From FEN-1219 sp963713355 (GTDB lineage: Bacteria; Pseudomonadota; Gammaproteobacteria; Steroidobacterales; Rariloculaceae), in the NCBI GenBank assembly GCA_963713355.1, contig CAVQLK010000006.1, forward strand, positions 744,001-808,000: a DNA stretch of 64,000 bases, read 5' to 3'. Below are positions 18,476 through 26,993 of the stretch, one piece after another. Made by a program: the position numbers and the translations under genes. Positions within the stretch are counted from its first letter, which is position 1, and each line of letters opens with the position of its first letter. The notes beneath the pieces were generated by a model. It saw only the letters and a list, made by a program, of their open reading frames with translations, was not told where the DNA came from and searched no databases.

Positions 18476-19690
18476 GTGGCCGCTTTCAGCTTCAACGAGT
18501 TCTATCAACGCAACCGCCGCGTCGTCATTTGGGTCATCCTGTTTCTGCTGCTTTGGGCGCTGCGCGATTTCTTTGCGGTCGTGTTCCTGACGTTCGTGCT
18601 CGCGATCATCGCGGCGCCGCTCGCCGAGATCGGGATGCGCCGGCTCAGGCTGCCGCATTGGGCTGCAGTCACGCTCGTCTACCTGACCTTTCTCGGCGTG
18701 CTCGGCTCGTTCGTGGCGTTCGTCGTCCCGAGCGTGGTCGCGCAGCTGAATATCACGATCCAGAACCTGCCGTCGACCGAGGCTGCTGTGATCGAAACCA
18801 AGAACCGGCTCGTTCAGAGCTATCCGGCGTTGCGGGAGCCTATCAACGGTTTTCTGCGCAGCGCGCTCGCAGACGACCGGCTCGACGTCGTCGATCTCGA
18901 GCTCGACTACGAGCGCCAGCGTCTCGGCCTCACGGAGGCACAGCTCGCGGCGGCCGCCGAAAGCGCCGTCGTTCCGACCGGCGTGCTCGCAGAGTACTTC
19001 GATCGGCAGGACCAGTTGCTGGTGAGCGCGTTGATGTCCGTACAGCTGCGCGTACGCCAATACGCGCCGACCGTCACCGTCATGCTCTACCGCGCGACGG
19101 CGACGACGCTGCTCGCGTTGCTCTTCAGTTTCTTGATCCTCATCGACCTGAATCGCATCAAATCGGGCATCAGCCGGCTGCGGACGTCGCGGGTCGGTGA
19201 CTTCTACGAAGAAGCTGCGCCGCCGATTGCGCGTTTCGGTATCGTGCTCGGCCGCGCCGTGGAGGCGCAGGCGGCAATCGCTGTCGTCAACACGGTGCTC
19301 ACGCTGATCGGCTTACTGCTGCTCGACATTCCGCTCGTCGCGATGCTGTCGATCATCGTTTTCGTCTGCAGCTTCGTTCCCGTGCTCGGCGTGTTCATCT
19401 CGACGACGCCGATCGTTCTTGTCGCGCTGAATACCGGCGGGCCGGGGCTGTCGCTCGCGGCGATCGCGCTCGTGATCCTGATCCACGCCATCGAAGCGTA
19501 CGTGCTGAACCCGCTGATCTACGGCAGGCACCTGAAGCTGAACCCGGTGCTGACGCTGATCATCCTCTACGTCGGTTATCACGCGTTCGGGCTCTGGGGC
19601 ATGCTGCTCGGAGTGCCCGTCGCACGCTACTTCATTCACGACGTCATCGGCGTGCCGGGCCGCGTGCGCGCGCCTCGCGCTCCGGCGTGA
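18476..19690 (+). CDS. AI-2E family transporter (YdiK/PerM-like permease)
   Basis: A 404-residue inner-membrane protein with about eight membrane segments and the family features: an N-terminal paired-helix region (VVIWVILFLLLWALRDFFAV), a long amphipathic periplasmic loop (residues about 90-190), and the C-terminal signature FVPVLGVFISTTPIVLVAL with VLNPLIYGRHLKLNPVLTL. Members export varied small molecules or act as sodium/proton antiporters; the autoinducer-2 name is historical. Start is GTG at 18476. Substrate unknown; neighbours give no clue. Confidence 0.85.
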   Translation: MAAFSFNEFYQRNRRVVIWVILFLLLWALRDFFAVVFLTFVLAIIAAPLAEIGMRRLRLPHWAAVTLVYLTFLGVLGSFVAFVVPSVVAQLNITIQNLPSTEAAVIETKNRLVQSYPALREPINGFLRSALADDRLDVVDLELDYERQRLGLTEAQLAAAAESAVVPTGVLAEYFDRQDQLLVSALMSVQLRVRQYAPTVTVMLYRATATTLLALLFSFLILIDLNRIKSGISRLRTSRVGDFYEEAAPPIARFGIVLGRAVEAQAAIAVVNTVLTLIGLLLLDIPLVAMLSIIVFVCSFVPVLGVFISTTPIVLVALNTGGPGLSLAAIALVILIHAIEAYVLNPLIYGRHLKLNPVLTLIILYVGYHAFGLWGMLLGVPVARYFIHDVIGVPGRVRAPRAPA

Positions 19691-19733
19691 CGGCGCCGCT
19701 GCCGCTCGCGGCACGCGGAGGCGTGCCGAATTG

Positions 19734-20723
19734 ATGTCGCTGCTGCGGCGCCTCAGCTTCAGCGCGAATCGCCGGCCGTGGCTGCTACCGGCTGCGAGCT
19801 TCGCGAGCGGCTGGGTGGGTTTCCTGCTCGTGCGCCGCGGCGAGGAGCTCGCGCGGATCATTGCGCTGCTGGCGCTCTGCGGATGGTTCTGGCTGTTGAT
19901 CGAGCCATGGGTGCGCCGAGCGCTCGAGCGGCGCCGGCGGCGTGCCGGCAATCTTGCCGTGAACTTCATCAGTCAGTCGCTGCAACAGGAATTGCTCTTC
20001 TTCAGCCTGCCATTCTTGATTGGCGCGACGAAGCTCGACGCCGGCCAGCTCGCATTCACGGGCCTCGTCGCCGCTGCGGCGTTGCTCTGTACCGTCGACC
20101 CGCTTTACGAGCGTCTGATCGCGACTCGGGCCGCGCGGCGAATGACGTTCCACGCCTTCTGCAGCTGGATCGCGGCGCTCGTGGTGCTGCCGATGGTGTT
20201 GCTCGTTCCCGTCGAGAGGGCGGTCCCGATCTCCCTCGGCGCCGTCTGCGCGTGGCTGCTGTTGACGCTACCGCTGTCCCTGTACTCGTTGCCGCGGTGG
20301 CGCAACCGGGTCGCATGGGTCGCCGGCATGATCTTCGTGCCGTATTTGCTCTGGGGACTGCGCGGCCAAATACCGGCGGCGGGTCTCGCGGTGACGGACG
20401 CCCGCGTCACCCAGACGATCGACGGCTTGACGCCGGGCGCGCCCGTGCGCCGAGTCCGGCAGGCGGATCTCGCAGAGGGCATCGTCGCGTTCGCCGCGAT
20501 CCGCGCTCCCGCGGGCTTGTCGCAGCAGGTCGTGTTCGAGTGGCGGCATGGCGATGAACGCGAGCGAATTCCCGTCGAGATTCAGGGCGGCAGGGCGGAC
20601 GGCTTTCGCGCGTACTCGCGCAAGCAGGCGTTCCCGGCCGACTCCGCGGGGCTGTGGATCGTCGACGTGCTGACGCCGCAGGCGCAGCTGCTCGAAAGGC
20701 TGCGCTTCGTCGTCGAAGGCTGA
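19734..20723 (+). CDS. DUF5924/DUF2914 membrane protein
   Basis: A 329-residue protein. The first 220 residues hold about six membrane helices (including QSLQQELLFFSLPFLIGATK and AGMIFVPYLLWGL). The last 90 residues form the DUF2914 domain: FEWRHGDERERIPVEIQGG, then FRAYSRKQAFPADSAGLWIV and DVLTPQAQLLERLRFVV. DUF2914 domains are thought to bind periplasmic or outer-surface ligands; function is unknown. The ATG at 19734 is preferred to the TTG one codon earlier. Confidence 0.75.
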   Translation: MSLLRRLSFSANRRPWLLPAASFASGWVGFLLVRRGEELARIIALLALCGWFWLLIEPWVRRALERRRRRAGNLAVNFISQSLQQELLFFSLPFLIGATKLDAGQLAFTGLVAAAALLCTVDPLYERLIATRAARRMTFHAFCSWIAALVVLPMVLLVPVERAVPISLGAVCAWLLLTLPLSLYSLPRWRNRVAWVAGMIFVPYLLWGLRGQIPAAGLAVTDARVTQTIDGLTPGAPVRRVRQADLAEGIVAFAAIRAPAGLSQQVVFEWRHGDERERIPVEIQGGRADGFRAYSRKQAFPADSAGLWIVDVLTPQAQLLERLRFVVEG

Positions 20724-20742
20724 CCGCCGGCACGGAATGTGC

Positions 20743-20772
20743 TTGTGACTCCTGCGGTGGCAGACATACCAT
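20743..20772 (+). promoter_or_regulatory. Possible sigma-70/S promoter of the yqjDEK operon
   Basis: TTGTGA (20743-20748) and TACCAT (20767-20772) are 18 bases apart, each matching four of six consensus bases. It lies 37 bases before the DUF883 start codon. In E. coli the equivalent operon is stationary-phase controlled; this site is only a weak match. Confidence 0.3.
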
Positions 20773-20808
20773 CTCCTTAAAGGTGCTTACGGAAGAGAGG
20801 GCATTCAC

Positions 20809-21114
20809 ATGGCCGAGCCGGTTTCCGCTTCCCAACTCATCGACGATTTGACAGCCGTCATCCGCGATGCCGAGAGCCTGCTTCGCGCGACCGCTGCGCA
20901 AACCGGCGATCGCGTCGAGGAGATCAGAGCGCGCGCCGAGGAATCGGTTCGCCTGGCCAAAGAGAGGCTCGCGGGCGTCGAGGAGCAAGCACTTCAGCGC
21001 GCCCGCGAGTTTGCAGGCGACGCCGAGCAGTACGTTCGCGGCAACCCGTGGCAGGCCGTCGGCATTGCCGCCGGCATCGGCCTCGTGCTCGGTCTGCTCT
21101 TGACGCGCCGCTAA
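20809..21114 (+). CDS. yqjD: DUF883 (ElaB/YqjD) tail-anchored protein
   Basis: A 101-residue protein with a long amphipathic helix (LIDDLTAVIRDAESLLRATA onward), the family motif YVRGNPWQAVGIAAGIGLVL and an ending LLTRR, which anchors it in the inner membrane by its C-terminus. In E. coli YqjD and ElaB bind ribosomes in stationary phase. GAAGAGAGG lies before the ATG. It heads a yqjD-yqjE-yqjK set with short gaps. Confidence 0.88.
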   Translation: MAEPVSASQLIDDLTAVIRDAESLLRATAAQTGDRVEEIRARAEESVRLAKERLAGVEEQALQRAREFAGDAEQYVRGNPWQAVGIAAGIGLVLGLLLTRR

Positions 21115-21124
21115 CCCCCCCGGC

Positions 21125-21553
21125 GTGGATCACGACATCGATAGCCCGCTGCAGGGCGCCGGTGCGCAGCAACGCGGCCCGATCGGCGGACTGTTCGCTT
21201 CGATCGCGCAGCTGCTCGCGACGGCGGTCGGTATTGCTCAGACTCGCCTCGAGCTCCTTTCGACGGAGCTGCAAGAGGAGATCCACCGCGTCGCCGAGAT
21301 CATGGTCTATTCGGCGATTGCGTTGCTCGCGGCCGGGGTCGGGTTGTTCCTGCTCGCGCTCGTCGTCATCTTCGTGTTCTGGGACACACACCGCCTGGCC
21401 GCGTCGCTTGCCGTGACGGGCGCGTTTTTCCTGATCGCGATCGCCTCGGCGCTGACTCTGCGAGCGAAGGTGCGCGCCAAGCCGCCGATGCTCGATGCGA
21501 CGATCGCCGAGCTCAAGAAGGACCGCGCGAGTCTCCTGAGCAGGCGCTCGTGA
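21125..21553 (+). CDS. yqjE: YqjE-like phage-holin-superfamily membrane protein
   Basis: A 142-residue protein with a helical N-terminus (GGLFASIAQLLATAVGIAQT), TRLELLSTELQEE, and two membrane helices (MVYSAIALLAAGVGLFLLAL; LAVTGAFFLIAIASALTL). This is the Phage_holin_3_6/YqjE family, found beside yqjD; no lytic role is implied. Start GTG at 21125, ten bases after yqjD; its stop overlaps the next start (GTGA). Confidence 0.85.
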   Translation: MDHDIDSPLQGAGAQQRGPIGGLFASIAQLLATAVGIAQTRLELLSTELQEEIHRVAEIMVYSAIALLAAGVGLFLLALVVIFVFWDTHRLAASLAVTGAFFLIAIASALTLRAKVRAKPPMLDATIAELKKDRASLLSRRS

Positions 21554-21882
21554 GCGAGCGCGTCAAGCAGCTTGCAGACCGGGAGGCGCTGTTGCAGCAA
21601 CGCTGCGCGGCGCAACGTGCGAGCATCGCGCATGAGCTCGCGAGCATCGAAGCGCGCTTCGAGCGTGCCGATCGTATCGCGGGTCTCGCGCGGGCTACGT
21701 TGCTGCATCCCGCCGTCATCGTGGGCGGCGTTATCGCGTTGCTCGCGATCGGCCGATCGCGCGGCATGCGGCTGGTCGGCCGCTTGTACCTCTTGAGTAC
21801 GGCCGCGCGGCGGCTGCTGCAAACCATCAGAGTATTGCAAGGGCTGGCGACCAAAACAGCCGTGCGCGGAGGGCAACCATGA
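21550..21882 (+). CDS. yqjK: YqjK-like protein
   Basis: A 110-residue protein: an N-terminal coiled helix (VKQLADREALLQQRCAAQRA) and one or two hydrophobic helices (LHPAVIVGGVIALLAIG). Position and layout match YqjK of the enterobacterial yqjDEK cluster. The GTG start overlaps the yqjE stop and its stop overlaps the next gene's ATG (ATGA), so all are coupled. Function unknown. Confidence 0.75.
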   Translation: MSERVKQLADREALLQQRCAAQRASIAHELASIEARFERADRIAGLARATLLHPAVIVGGVIALLAIGRSRGMRLVGRLYLLSTAARRLLQTIRVLQGLATKTAVRGGQP

Positions 21883-22934
21883 GCATGCTGCGGTCTGTCG
21901 TTTTGATCGTCGTGACGGGCTTCGCGTTCGGCGCCGAGGCGCAGCGGGGCTGCGAGCCCACCGGCGACGTCGGCTTCGTTTGCGGCGTCACGAATCCCGA
22001 GGACCTCGTGCTCGTGCCGGGAACGCCGTGGATCGTCTCGAGCGGCATGGCGGAGGGCGCCGGGTTCTATCTCGTCGACTCGCAAACCGGAACGGCCGAG
22101 CTGCTACCGTTCATGGCGCAGCACGATCAGACGTTCGCGAGCTGCCCGACGCCGCCGACGCCGCAGTCGCTGAACACTCACGGGTTGAACGTCCGCTCGA
22201 CCGGGCGGGGCCGCGCGAAGCTCTATGTCGTGGGCCATGGTGCGCGCGAAGCTATCGAGGTGTTCGACGTCGATGCGACAGGTGCGCGCCCGACGTTGAC
22301 GTGGCGCGGCTGTGTGACGATGCCCGAAGGTCTCGCAGCGAACAGCGTGGCATCGTTCGCCGACGGCACGATCGTCGCGACCGTGTTGTTCATGCCGGGC
22401 ACGACGTTTGCCGATGCCGTCGTGGATCGTAAGCCGACTGGAGCCGTGTTCGAGTGGTCGCCGGGCAATGCCGGATTCACGCTCGTCGAGGGCACGCAGC
22501 TGCCCGCGAACAACGGTATCGAGGTATCGGCCGATGGTCGCGAGATGTACGTCGCGTCGTCGGGTTTGCAAACCGTCGTCGCGTTTTCGCGCAGCAACCC
22601 CGCACGGCAATTGCGGACCACACGTCCGCTGCCGTTCACGCCCGACAACGTCCATATGGGCCCCGACGGTCGTTTGCTGACGGCAGGCATGGCGAACGAC
22701 GTGCCCGAGTGCGGCGGGCCGCCGGGGCCCGAGCACGACATTGCGAGGCTCTCGGCCTGCCCGCGCGGCACGATCGCCGTCGCGATCGATCCCGCAACGA
22801 TGCGCGACACCGTGATCGCGACGACGACTGCCGACGCGAAGTTCAGCAACGCGACGATGGTGCTCGTCGCCGGCGGGCAGGCCTGGATCGGCACGTTCTC
22901 GGGCGACAAGATCGCGCGCGCACCACTTCGCTAA
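21879..22934 (+). CDS. Secreted SMP-30/gluconolactonase-like beta-propeller
   Basis: A 351-residue protein with a signal peptide (MSMLRSVVLIVVTGFAFGAEA) and repeated propeller strands: NPEDLVLVPGTPWIVSSG, EAIEVFDVDATGARPTLTW, NNGIEVSADGREMYVASS, TPDNVHMGPDGRLLTAG. This is the calcium-dependent six-bladed fold of SMP-30, paraoxonase and strictosidine-synthase-like proteins, many of which hydrolyse lactones or esters. The metal-site residues Glu (PED), Asn (NNG) and Asp/Asn (PDN) are present. Periplasmic lactonase or esterase activity is plausible, unproven. Translationally coupled to yqjK, which is unusual for that cluster. Confidence 0.75.
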   Translation: MSMLRSVVLIVVTGFAFGAEAQRGCEPTGDVGFVCGVTNPEDLVLVPGTPWIVSSGMAEGAGFYLVDSQTGTAELLPFMAQHDQTFASCPTPPTPQSLNTHGLNVRSTGRGRAKLYVVGHGAREAIEVFDVDATGARPTLTWRGCVTMPEGLAANSVASFADGTIVATVLFMPGTTFADAVVDRKPTGAVFEWSPGNAGFTLVEGTQLPANNGIEVSADGREMYVASSGLQTVVAFSRSNPARQLRTTRPLPFTPDNVHMGPDGRLLTAGMANDVPECGGPPGPEHDIARLSACPRGTIAVAIDPATMRDTVIATTTADAKFSNATMVLVAGGQAWIGTFSGDKIARAPLR

Positions 22935-23059
22935 TGCGCTGCGCTGCTCTACGACGGTGACGCGGCAACGGCTGGACACCGCAGGCCGTCGGCGTGTTAA
23001 CCGCTGCGCTTGGCCGATTTACGCGCTAAATTGCGTGCTGTACGAAGCGAGAAGCACCG

Positions 23060-23443
23060 GTGCACAACAAGCTGATCGGCTACATCTTGTGGATCTTCGG
23101 CTTCATGGGCGCCCACCGTTTCTATTACGGCAAGCCGCTGACGGGAACGATCTGGTTTTTTACGCTCGGCCTCTTTTTGATCGGCTGGATCGTCGACTTG
23201 TTTCTGATCCCTTCCATGGATCGGCAGGCGGAGCGGCGTTTCAAGCCCGGTTCGAAGGACTACAACGTCGCCTGGGTATTGCTGACATTCCTCGGTGTGT
23301 TCGGTATTCACCGTTTTTACCTGGGCAAGATCATTACGGGTGTCATCTACCTTCTTACGGGCGGCCTCCTGTTGCTCGGAGTCATCTACGATTACTGGAC
23401 GCTGAACGACCAGATCGACGAAATTCATTACCGTAATGCCTGA
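23060..23443 (+). CDS. Double TM2-domain membrane protein
   Basis: A 127-residue protein built from two TM2 repeats: GFMGAHRFYYGKPLTGTIWF and GVFGIHRFYLGKIITGVIYL, each with the conserved G-x-H-R-F-Y-x-G-K and followed by a second membrane helix with a D-F/Y end (IVDLFLIP, IYDYWTL). TM2 proteins sit in the inner membrane; the role is unknown. The start is GTG at 23060. Two full copies in one chain probably reflect internal duplication. Confidence 0.85.
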   Translation: MHNKLIGYILWIFGFMGAHRFYYGKPLTGTIWFFTLGLFLIGWIVDLFLIPSMDRQAERRFKPGSKDYNVAWVLLTFLGVFGIHRFYLGKIITGVIYLLTGGLLLLGVIYDYWTLNDQIDEIHYRNA

Positions 23444-23504
23444 AGCGATGGGCCGGCCGGTACCCCCCCTTAGCTTCGGCATGCCGCCGTTTTCGCTGCT
23501 ACGC

Positions 23505-23981
23505 CTACGGCCGCTCCGATCGCGTAGCGCCCTGTGCGGCGCCCCATAGCCGATCGTCGAAGGAGAACGGCGCGCGCGTGGCAACGAGACGCGCGAACTG
23601 CGGGTGGTTCACGTTCAAGACATAGTTTGATTCACTCGGCACGATGACCGACGGCACGGCGAGCGCGAGTGTCGCGCCGCCAAGAAACCATTCGCGGCCG
23701 ACCTTTTGGCTCGCCTCGAGCGACGGCGGCGCCCGCTCGCCACGATGCCGCGCCACCCGTGCGCGGGGCGGAAGCTCGATCGAGCAGAGCACGAAGCGCA
23801 TCGTTCGCGCCTCGAGAGTCAGGTGTACGAACGTCTCGAGAACTGCAAGCGCTCGGGACTCCGAGGAGTAAACGACAGCAGCTCCGGGCGGATTCCAGCG
23901 TCCGCCGTAAAGGCGGGCGCCCTCGCCAGACAGCGCTTCGCCAGCGCGCTCGCTTCGCACCAGCCGATAGACGGCCGTCAC
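23505..23981 (-). CDS. RES-domain toxin (NAD+-degrading)
   Basis: A 158-residue RES-family protein: VYRLVRSERAGEALSGEGA, then the signature RLYGGRWNPPG (Arg, Gly and Trp-Asn-Pro-Pro), VVYSSESRALAVLETFVHL with the conserved Ser and Glu, and C-terminal NYVLNVNHPQF. Characterised RES toxins (MbcT, ParT, Res) attack NAD+ or ADP-ribosylate targets and stop growth when freed from their Xre-type partner. The GTG start overlaps the antitoxin stop (GTGA, 23978-23981). All signature residues I know of are present, so it is probably active. Confidence 0.88.
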   Translation of the reverse strand: MTAVYRLVRSERAGEALSGEGARLYGGRWNPPGAAVVYSSESRALAVLETFVHLTLEARTMRFVLCSIELPPRARVARHRGERAPPSLEASQKVGREWFLGGATLALAVPSVIVPSESNYVLNVNHPQFARLVATRAPFSFDDRLWGAAQGATRSERP

Positions 23982-24421
23982 GTATAGACGCCGAAATCGA
24001 TGCGGCGCAGCAACGTCTCGACTTCGTCCGCGCCGGCTTGTGTGACCAACAAGTCGAGCGGCACGGCCCCGGCGAGAGCAGGCTGGGGCCGTCGCAGCCA
24101 CTGCAGCGCGTTGTCGGGGCCTTCGAGCGCTTCTTCGGCGACGGCGACCATCTTCGATAACCGGTAGAGCCGGTCGCTTGTTGCGGAGTCGAGCTTGGCG
24201 CGCGAAACGCGCGCCCGGCGCAACGTTGCTTCACTCATGCCGAGCAGCCGGGCGAGCTCGGCGTCGGTTAGCGCCGCATGTGCTTTGACGTTGTCGACGG
24301 CGCCGAAATCGAGGCCCGCGAGGATCCGGTCGTGCCAACGGTCAGTCTCGCGCACCTCGTCTTTCGCCGTGCCGAGCAGTGTCGACAGGCGGCGTCGATA
24401 TGGACGTTTGGTTCCGCTCAT
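23978..24421 (-). CDS. Xre/MbcA/ParS-type antitoxin (DUF2384)
   Basis: A 147-residue protein with an N-terminal helix-turn-helix (LTDAELARLLGMSEATLRRARV) and a C-terminal DUF2384 toxin-binding region (LYRLSKMVAVAEEALEGPDN and QWLRRPQPALAGAVPLDLL, ending in ETLLRRIDFGVYT). Antitoxins of this type block the RES active site with their C-terminus and repress the operon. It is first in the operon and coupled to the toxin. The 59-base gap before it, to 24480, should contain promoter and operator. Confidence 0.88.
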   Translation of the reverse strand: MSGTKRPYRRRLSTLLGTAKDEVRETDRWHDRILAGLDFGAVDNVKAHAALTDAELARLLGMSEATLRRARVSRAKLDSATSDRLYRLSKMVAVAEEALEGPDNALQWLRRPQPALAGAVPLDLLVTQAGADEVETLLRRIDFGVYT

Positions 24422-24480
24422 TTGAGCGCTATCGTACGCTCATTCAGCCTCGCCGCCAATTCGGATGGGCGCCGCGGCGA

Positions 24481-25266
24481 TCAGTGCGTCATCGTGTAGA
24501 TGAGGTAGTTGACGGCGAACTTGTATGCGAGCGCCGTCATCGGCTCGGGATACCACGGGTCGTCGGCGTGCTCCCACGCGTCGCCCATGTCCATGTTGAA
24601 GTTGATCGCGACCATGAGCCGGCCGTCGTCGTTGAAGATGCCGCGCCAGTGCGGCGTTTCGGGCCGTTGCCCGCCGCGGCCCGGAATTTGCGTGCGCTGA
24701 TCCAAATCGTAGAGCACGTGCAACAGCTCATGCTCTTCGCCGAGCTCTTCGATAGGCTTGTCGGGGAACACGAGCCGCATCGAGTCGACGAAGACGTCCC
24801 ATTCGTACTCGCCCCAGAAATCGTCGACCATCAAGAAACCGCCGCGATCGAGATACTCGCGCAGAATCTTCGCTTCGCTGTCGTCGAGCAGCCATTGGCC
24901 GACCTCGACGGCGTACAGCCACGGGTAGTCGAACACGCGCTCGTCGATGAGCTGGATCAGCCGGCCGCCGTTGCCGTCGATATCGACGGGAGCTGCGTCG
25001 ATGCCCGTGAAGCGGGCGATGCCTTGCATGACGTGGAACTCGGCGTCGGCGTAGTCCGTCCTCCACGCGCCGCCGCCGCGGCCATAGCCGCGCCGGCTAT
25101 ACGGCGAGTTGCGATAGACGAGGCGCGCGAAGTGAAACTCGGCCTCCGGCGGCGCCGTGAGTCGCGCGTCGCCCGATTGGCTGCGCGCGACGCCAAGCCA
25201 TGCGCACGCCGCGACGGCGGCGAAGGCGGACACGACGCTTGCTGCTCTGGTCCGGCTGCGGCTCAC
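24481..25266 (-). CDS. DUF4159 domain secreted or membrane-anchored protein
   Basis: A 261-residue protein. An N-terminal hydrophobic helix (AASVVSAFAAVAACAWLGVA) is followed by the DUF4159 domain: FHFARLVYRNSPYSRRGYGR, AWRTDYADAEFHVMQGIARF, EAKILREYLDRGGFLMVDDF, and ITALAYKFAVNYLIYTMTH. DUF4159 is a class I glutamine-amidotransferase-like fold often found with AAA+/DUF58 genes; none is next to it here. Activity unknown. The GTG at 25266 was chosen because the hydrophobic segment begins soon after; a longer upstream start would add an arginine-rich shadow region. Confidence 0.78.
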   Translation of the reverse strand: MSRSRTRAASVVSAFAAVAACAWLGVARSQSGDARLTAPPEAEFHFARLVYRNSPYSRRGYGRGGGAWRTDYADAEFHVMQGIARFTGIDAAPVDIDGNGGRLIQLIDERVFDYPWLYAVEVGQWLLDDSEAKILREYLDRGGFLMVDDFWGEYEWDVFVDSMRLVFPDKPIEELGEEHELLHVLYDLDQRTQIPGRGGQRPETPHWRGIFNDDGRLMVAINFNMDMGDAWEHADDPWYPEPMTALAYKFAVNYLIYTMTH

Positions 25267-25301
25267 GCTCGTAGCGTAACGCAACGCGCGGCGTTCTGTT
25301 G

Positions 25302-26114
25302 CTAGCGTTTCGACGCCGTGACCGTCAGCAGCCAAACGGTTCCGTTCTTCTGCAAGTCCGCGATCTGACCGAGGTCGTAGCTTTTGATCGTACCTTGCCC
25401 GTAGACGATGTCGGCCTGCGGCGTAGGGTAGCGCGGCAATGGCGCGTGGTCGTAGCGCCAACGTTCAATCGTCACATCGGCCCAGCGTGCGCTGTCGAAC
25501 AAGGCCGCGATGCGCGGCACGTCGCCTGCGACGAACATCTCATGACCGTGCAGATGAATCGGCGCATCGAGGTAGAGCGTCCCGCCGCGGCGCAGCACGC
25601 GCCAGATCTCGGCGAGGCAGTCGCCGTACGACGGCGACGGCGTACCGTCGGGCAGCGGCTCCTCCCAGTGCTCGAACGACTGATTGCCGAAGACGACGTC
25701 GAACGTGCCGTCGGGGAACGGAATGTTTCCGGCGTGCCCGTAGCCTCCGGAGCCTAGCCGCGCCACTCGGCTGCGATCGATGAGCGGCTCGACGCCGGTC
25801 CAGGAGCCGCCGGCGAGCTCGACGACACGCTTGCCGTACGAGCGGCGGGCATAACCGAGCTCGAGCACGCGCAGGCCGCGCGTGGCTCGCAAGTGCGCTT
25901 CGGTGGCTGCGACGACGCACTTGCGGAGCGGGCTGCCGAATGGCACCCCGCAGACCTGCCGGGCGGCGTCGAACTTCGGGCAGCGGCGGCACGCGACGAT
26001 CCGCTCGCCGCGGTGCTCCTCCCAGTACGGCGCGGCCCACTCGTTGCGGGCGAGGCGGTGCCGCGTCGTCAGCCGATACCACGCCCGCGCGAGCGAGCTC
26101 TTCGGGCCATGCAT
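25302..26114 (-). CDS. Class I SAM-dependent methyltransferase with N-terminal cysteine cluster
   Basis: A 270-residue protein. The Rossmann methyltransferase core starts at LRVLELGYARRSYGKRVVEL (SAM motif I as ELGYARRS, less glycine-rich than usual), continues with NIPFPDGTFDVVFGNQSFEH and EIWRVLRRGGTLYLDAP, and is preceded by a zinc-finger-like cluster CRRCPKF...CGVPFG...RKC. Such clusters occur in RNA- or sugar-modifying methyltransferases; the substrate is unknown. Start at ATG 26114; a 42-base dispersed repeat lies 22 bases upstream. Confidence 0.75.
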   Translation of the reverse strand: MHGPKSSLARAWYRLTTRHRLARNEWAAPYWEEHRGERIVACRRCPKFDAARQVCGVPFGSPLRKCVVAATEAHLRATRGLRVLELGYARRSYGKRVVELAGGSWTGVEPLIDRSRVARLGSGGYGHAGNIPFPDGTFDVVFGNQSFEHWEEPLPDGTPSPSYGDCLAEIWRVLRRGGTLYLDAPIHLHGHEMFVAGDVPRIAALFDSARWADVTIERWRYDHAPLPRYPTPQADIVYGQGTIKSYDLGQIADLQKNGTVWLLTVTASKR

Positions 26115-26135
26115 CGTTCGAGGGTCCTCGGCAAG

Positions 26136-26177
26136 TGCTCCCTGCGTTGCTCTATCTCGGGCATCCATGCCCTCGTC
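26136..26177. repeat. Dispersed 42-bp repeat, copy A
   Basis: This 42-base stretch matches 57639-57680 at 39 of 42 positions. It begins TGCTCCCTGCGTTGCTCT and lies in the leader between the methyltransferase gene and the TorF-like gene. On the minus strand it would encode a RATQGA peptide. The other copy is inside rne. Confidence 0.8.
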
Positions 26178-26267
26178 GTGGGCGCGTGATTATGCCACTG
26201 CGCCCCAAGGTGGCGGATCACGGCCAAGCGGGCCTAGAATCGAGCTCCATCGGGGAGGAGCTCGTTC

Positions 26268-26993
26268 GTGGGCAATGGGCGCTTAGCGCCGTCGTGGGTG
26301 GCAATGGTCGTCGGGCTCGCCGCGGCTGACGCAGCGCACGCCCAAGATCCGGTATCCGACGTCAGCGGCTACCTCACGCTCTCCAGCGGCTACTGGAGAC
26401 ACGGCGTGGAGCACAGCAACGGTCCATCGTTGCAGCTCGGCGTCGACTACCAGCACTACACGGGGTTCTTCGCGTACGCGCGTGCGATGAACGTCGAGTA
26501 TCCGCAAAATCTGCCGTATCAAACCCGCGACGTCGAGGCTAGCGCGTACGTCGGCTATCACGATCGCGGCGACCGCTGGTCTTGGACCGTCAGCGCCGGT
26601 CGCTATTTCTATCCGGATTCAGACGGCTACGACTATGACGAGTGGAGCGCGAGCGTCGGATTTCGTGACCGTGTCTTCTACACGGCCTCATACAACCCGG
26701 ACTATTACGTGCGAGGAAGCTCGGCGCTGAATCAGGAAGTGTCGATCGCGTTTCCGCTACCCGCGAATTTCGAGGTCGGCGGCGCCGTCGGGTATTTCGA
26801 CGTCGGCGGCGGTCCGCAGATCACGCACTGGAACGTCGGCGCCTCGAAGCTGCTCGGGCGAATGGCGATCGACTTGCGCTACTACGACGGCAATTACGAG
26901 TGGAGCAACTACCTGGGCGATGCGTATGGCCAGAACTACGTCTTGAGCGTCTCGTACGCGCTGAGCCGGAATCAGTCGCGAGCTTCGCGCTAG
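26268..26993 (+). CDS. TorF-family putative outer-membrane protein
   Basis: A 241-residue secreted beta-barrel-like protein: signal peptide ending AAHAQ, then VSGYLTLSSGYWRHGVEHSN, matching the TorF (Gcw_chp) opening where strands start with a R-G-x-x-x-S motif. Further strands alternate aromatic and polar residues (FFAYARAMNVEY, RWSWTVSAGRYFY). The chain ends YVLSVSYALSRN. Likely a small outer-membrane channel; substrate unknown. GTG start at 26268 with GGAGGAG upstream. Stop overlaps the convergent protease gene at CTAG (26990-26993). Confidence 0.8.
   Translation: MGNGRLAPSWVAMVVGLAAADAAHAQDPVSDVSGYLTLSSGYWRHGVEHSNGPSLQLGVDYQHYTGFFAYARAMNVEYPQNLPYQTRDVEASAYVGYHDRGDRWSWTVSAGRYFYPDSDGYDYDEWSASVGFRDRVFYTASYNPDYYVRGSSALNQEVSIAFPLPANFEVGGAVGYFDVGGGPQITHWNVGASKLLGRMAIDLRYYDGNYEWSNYLGDAYGQNYVLSVSYALSRNQSRASR

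Noticed and set aside
18476..19690. AI-2E family permease taken as a quorum-sensing gene
   Set aside because: Family members transport many compounds; no luxS or lsr genes are seen in the window.
20809..21882. Holin-like YqjE read as part of a prophage
   Set aside because: It lies in the yqjD-yqjE-yqjK cluster, and no phage genes are nearby; the holin name is only a family label.
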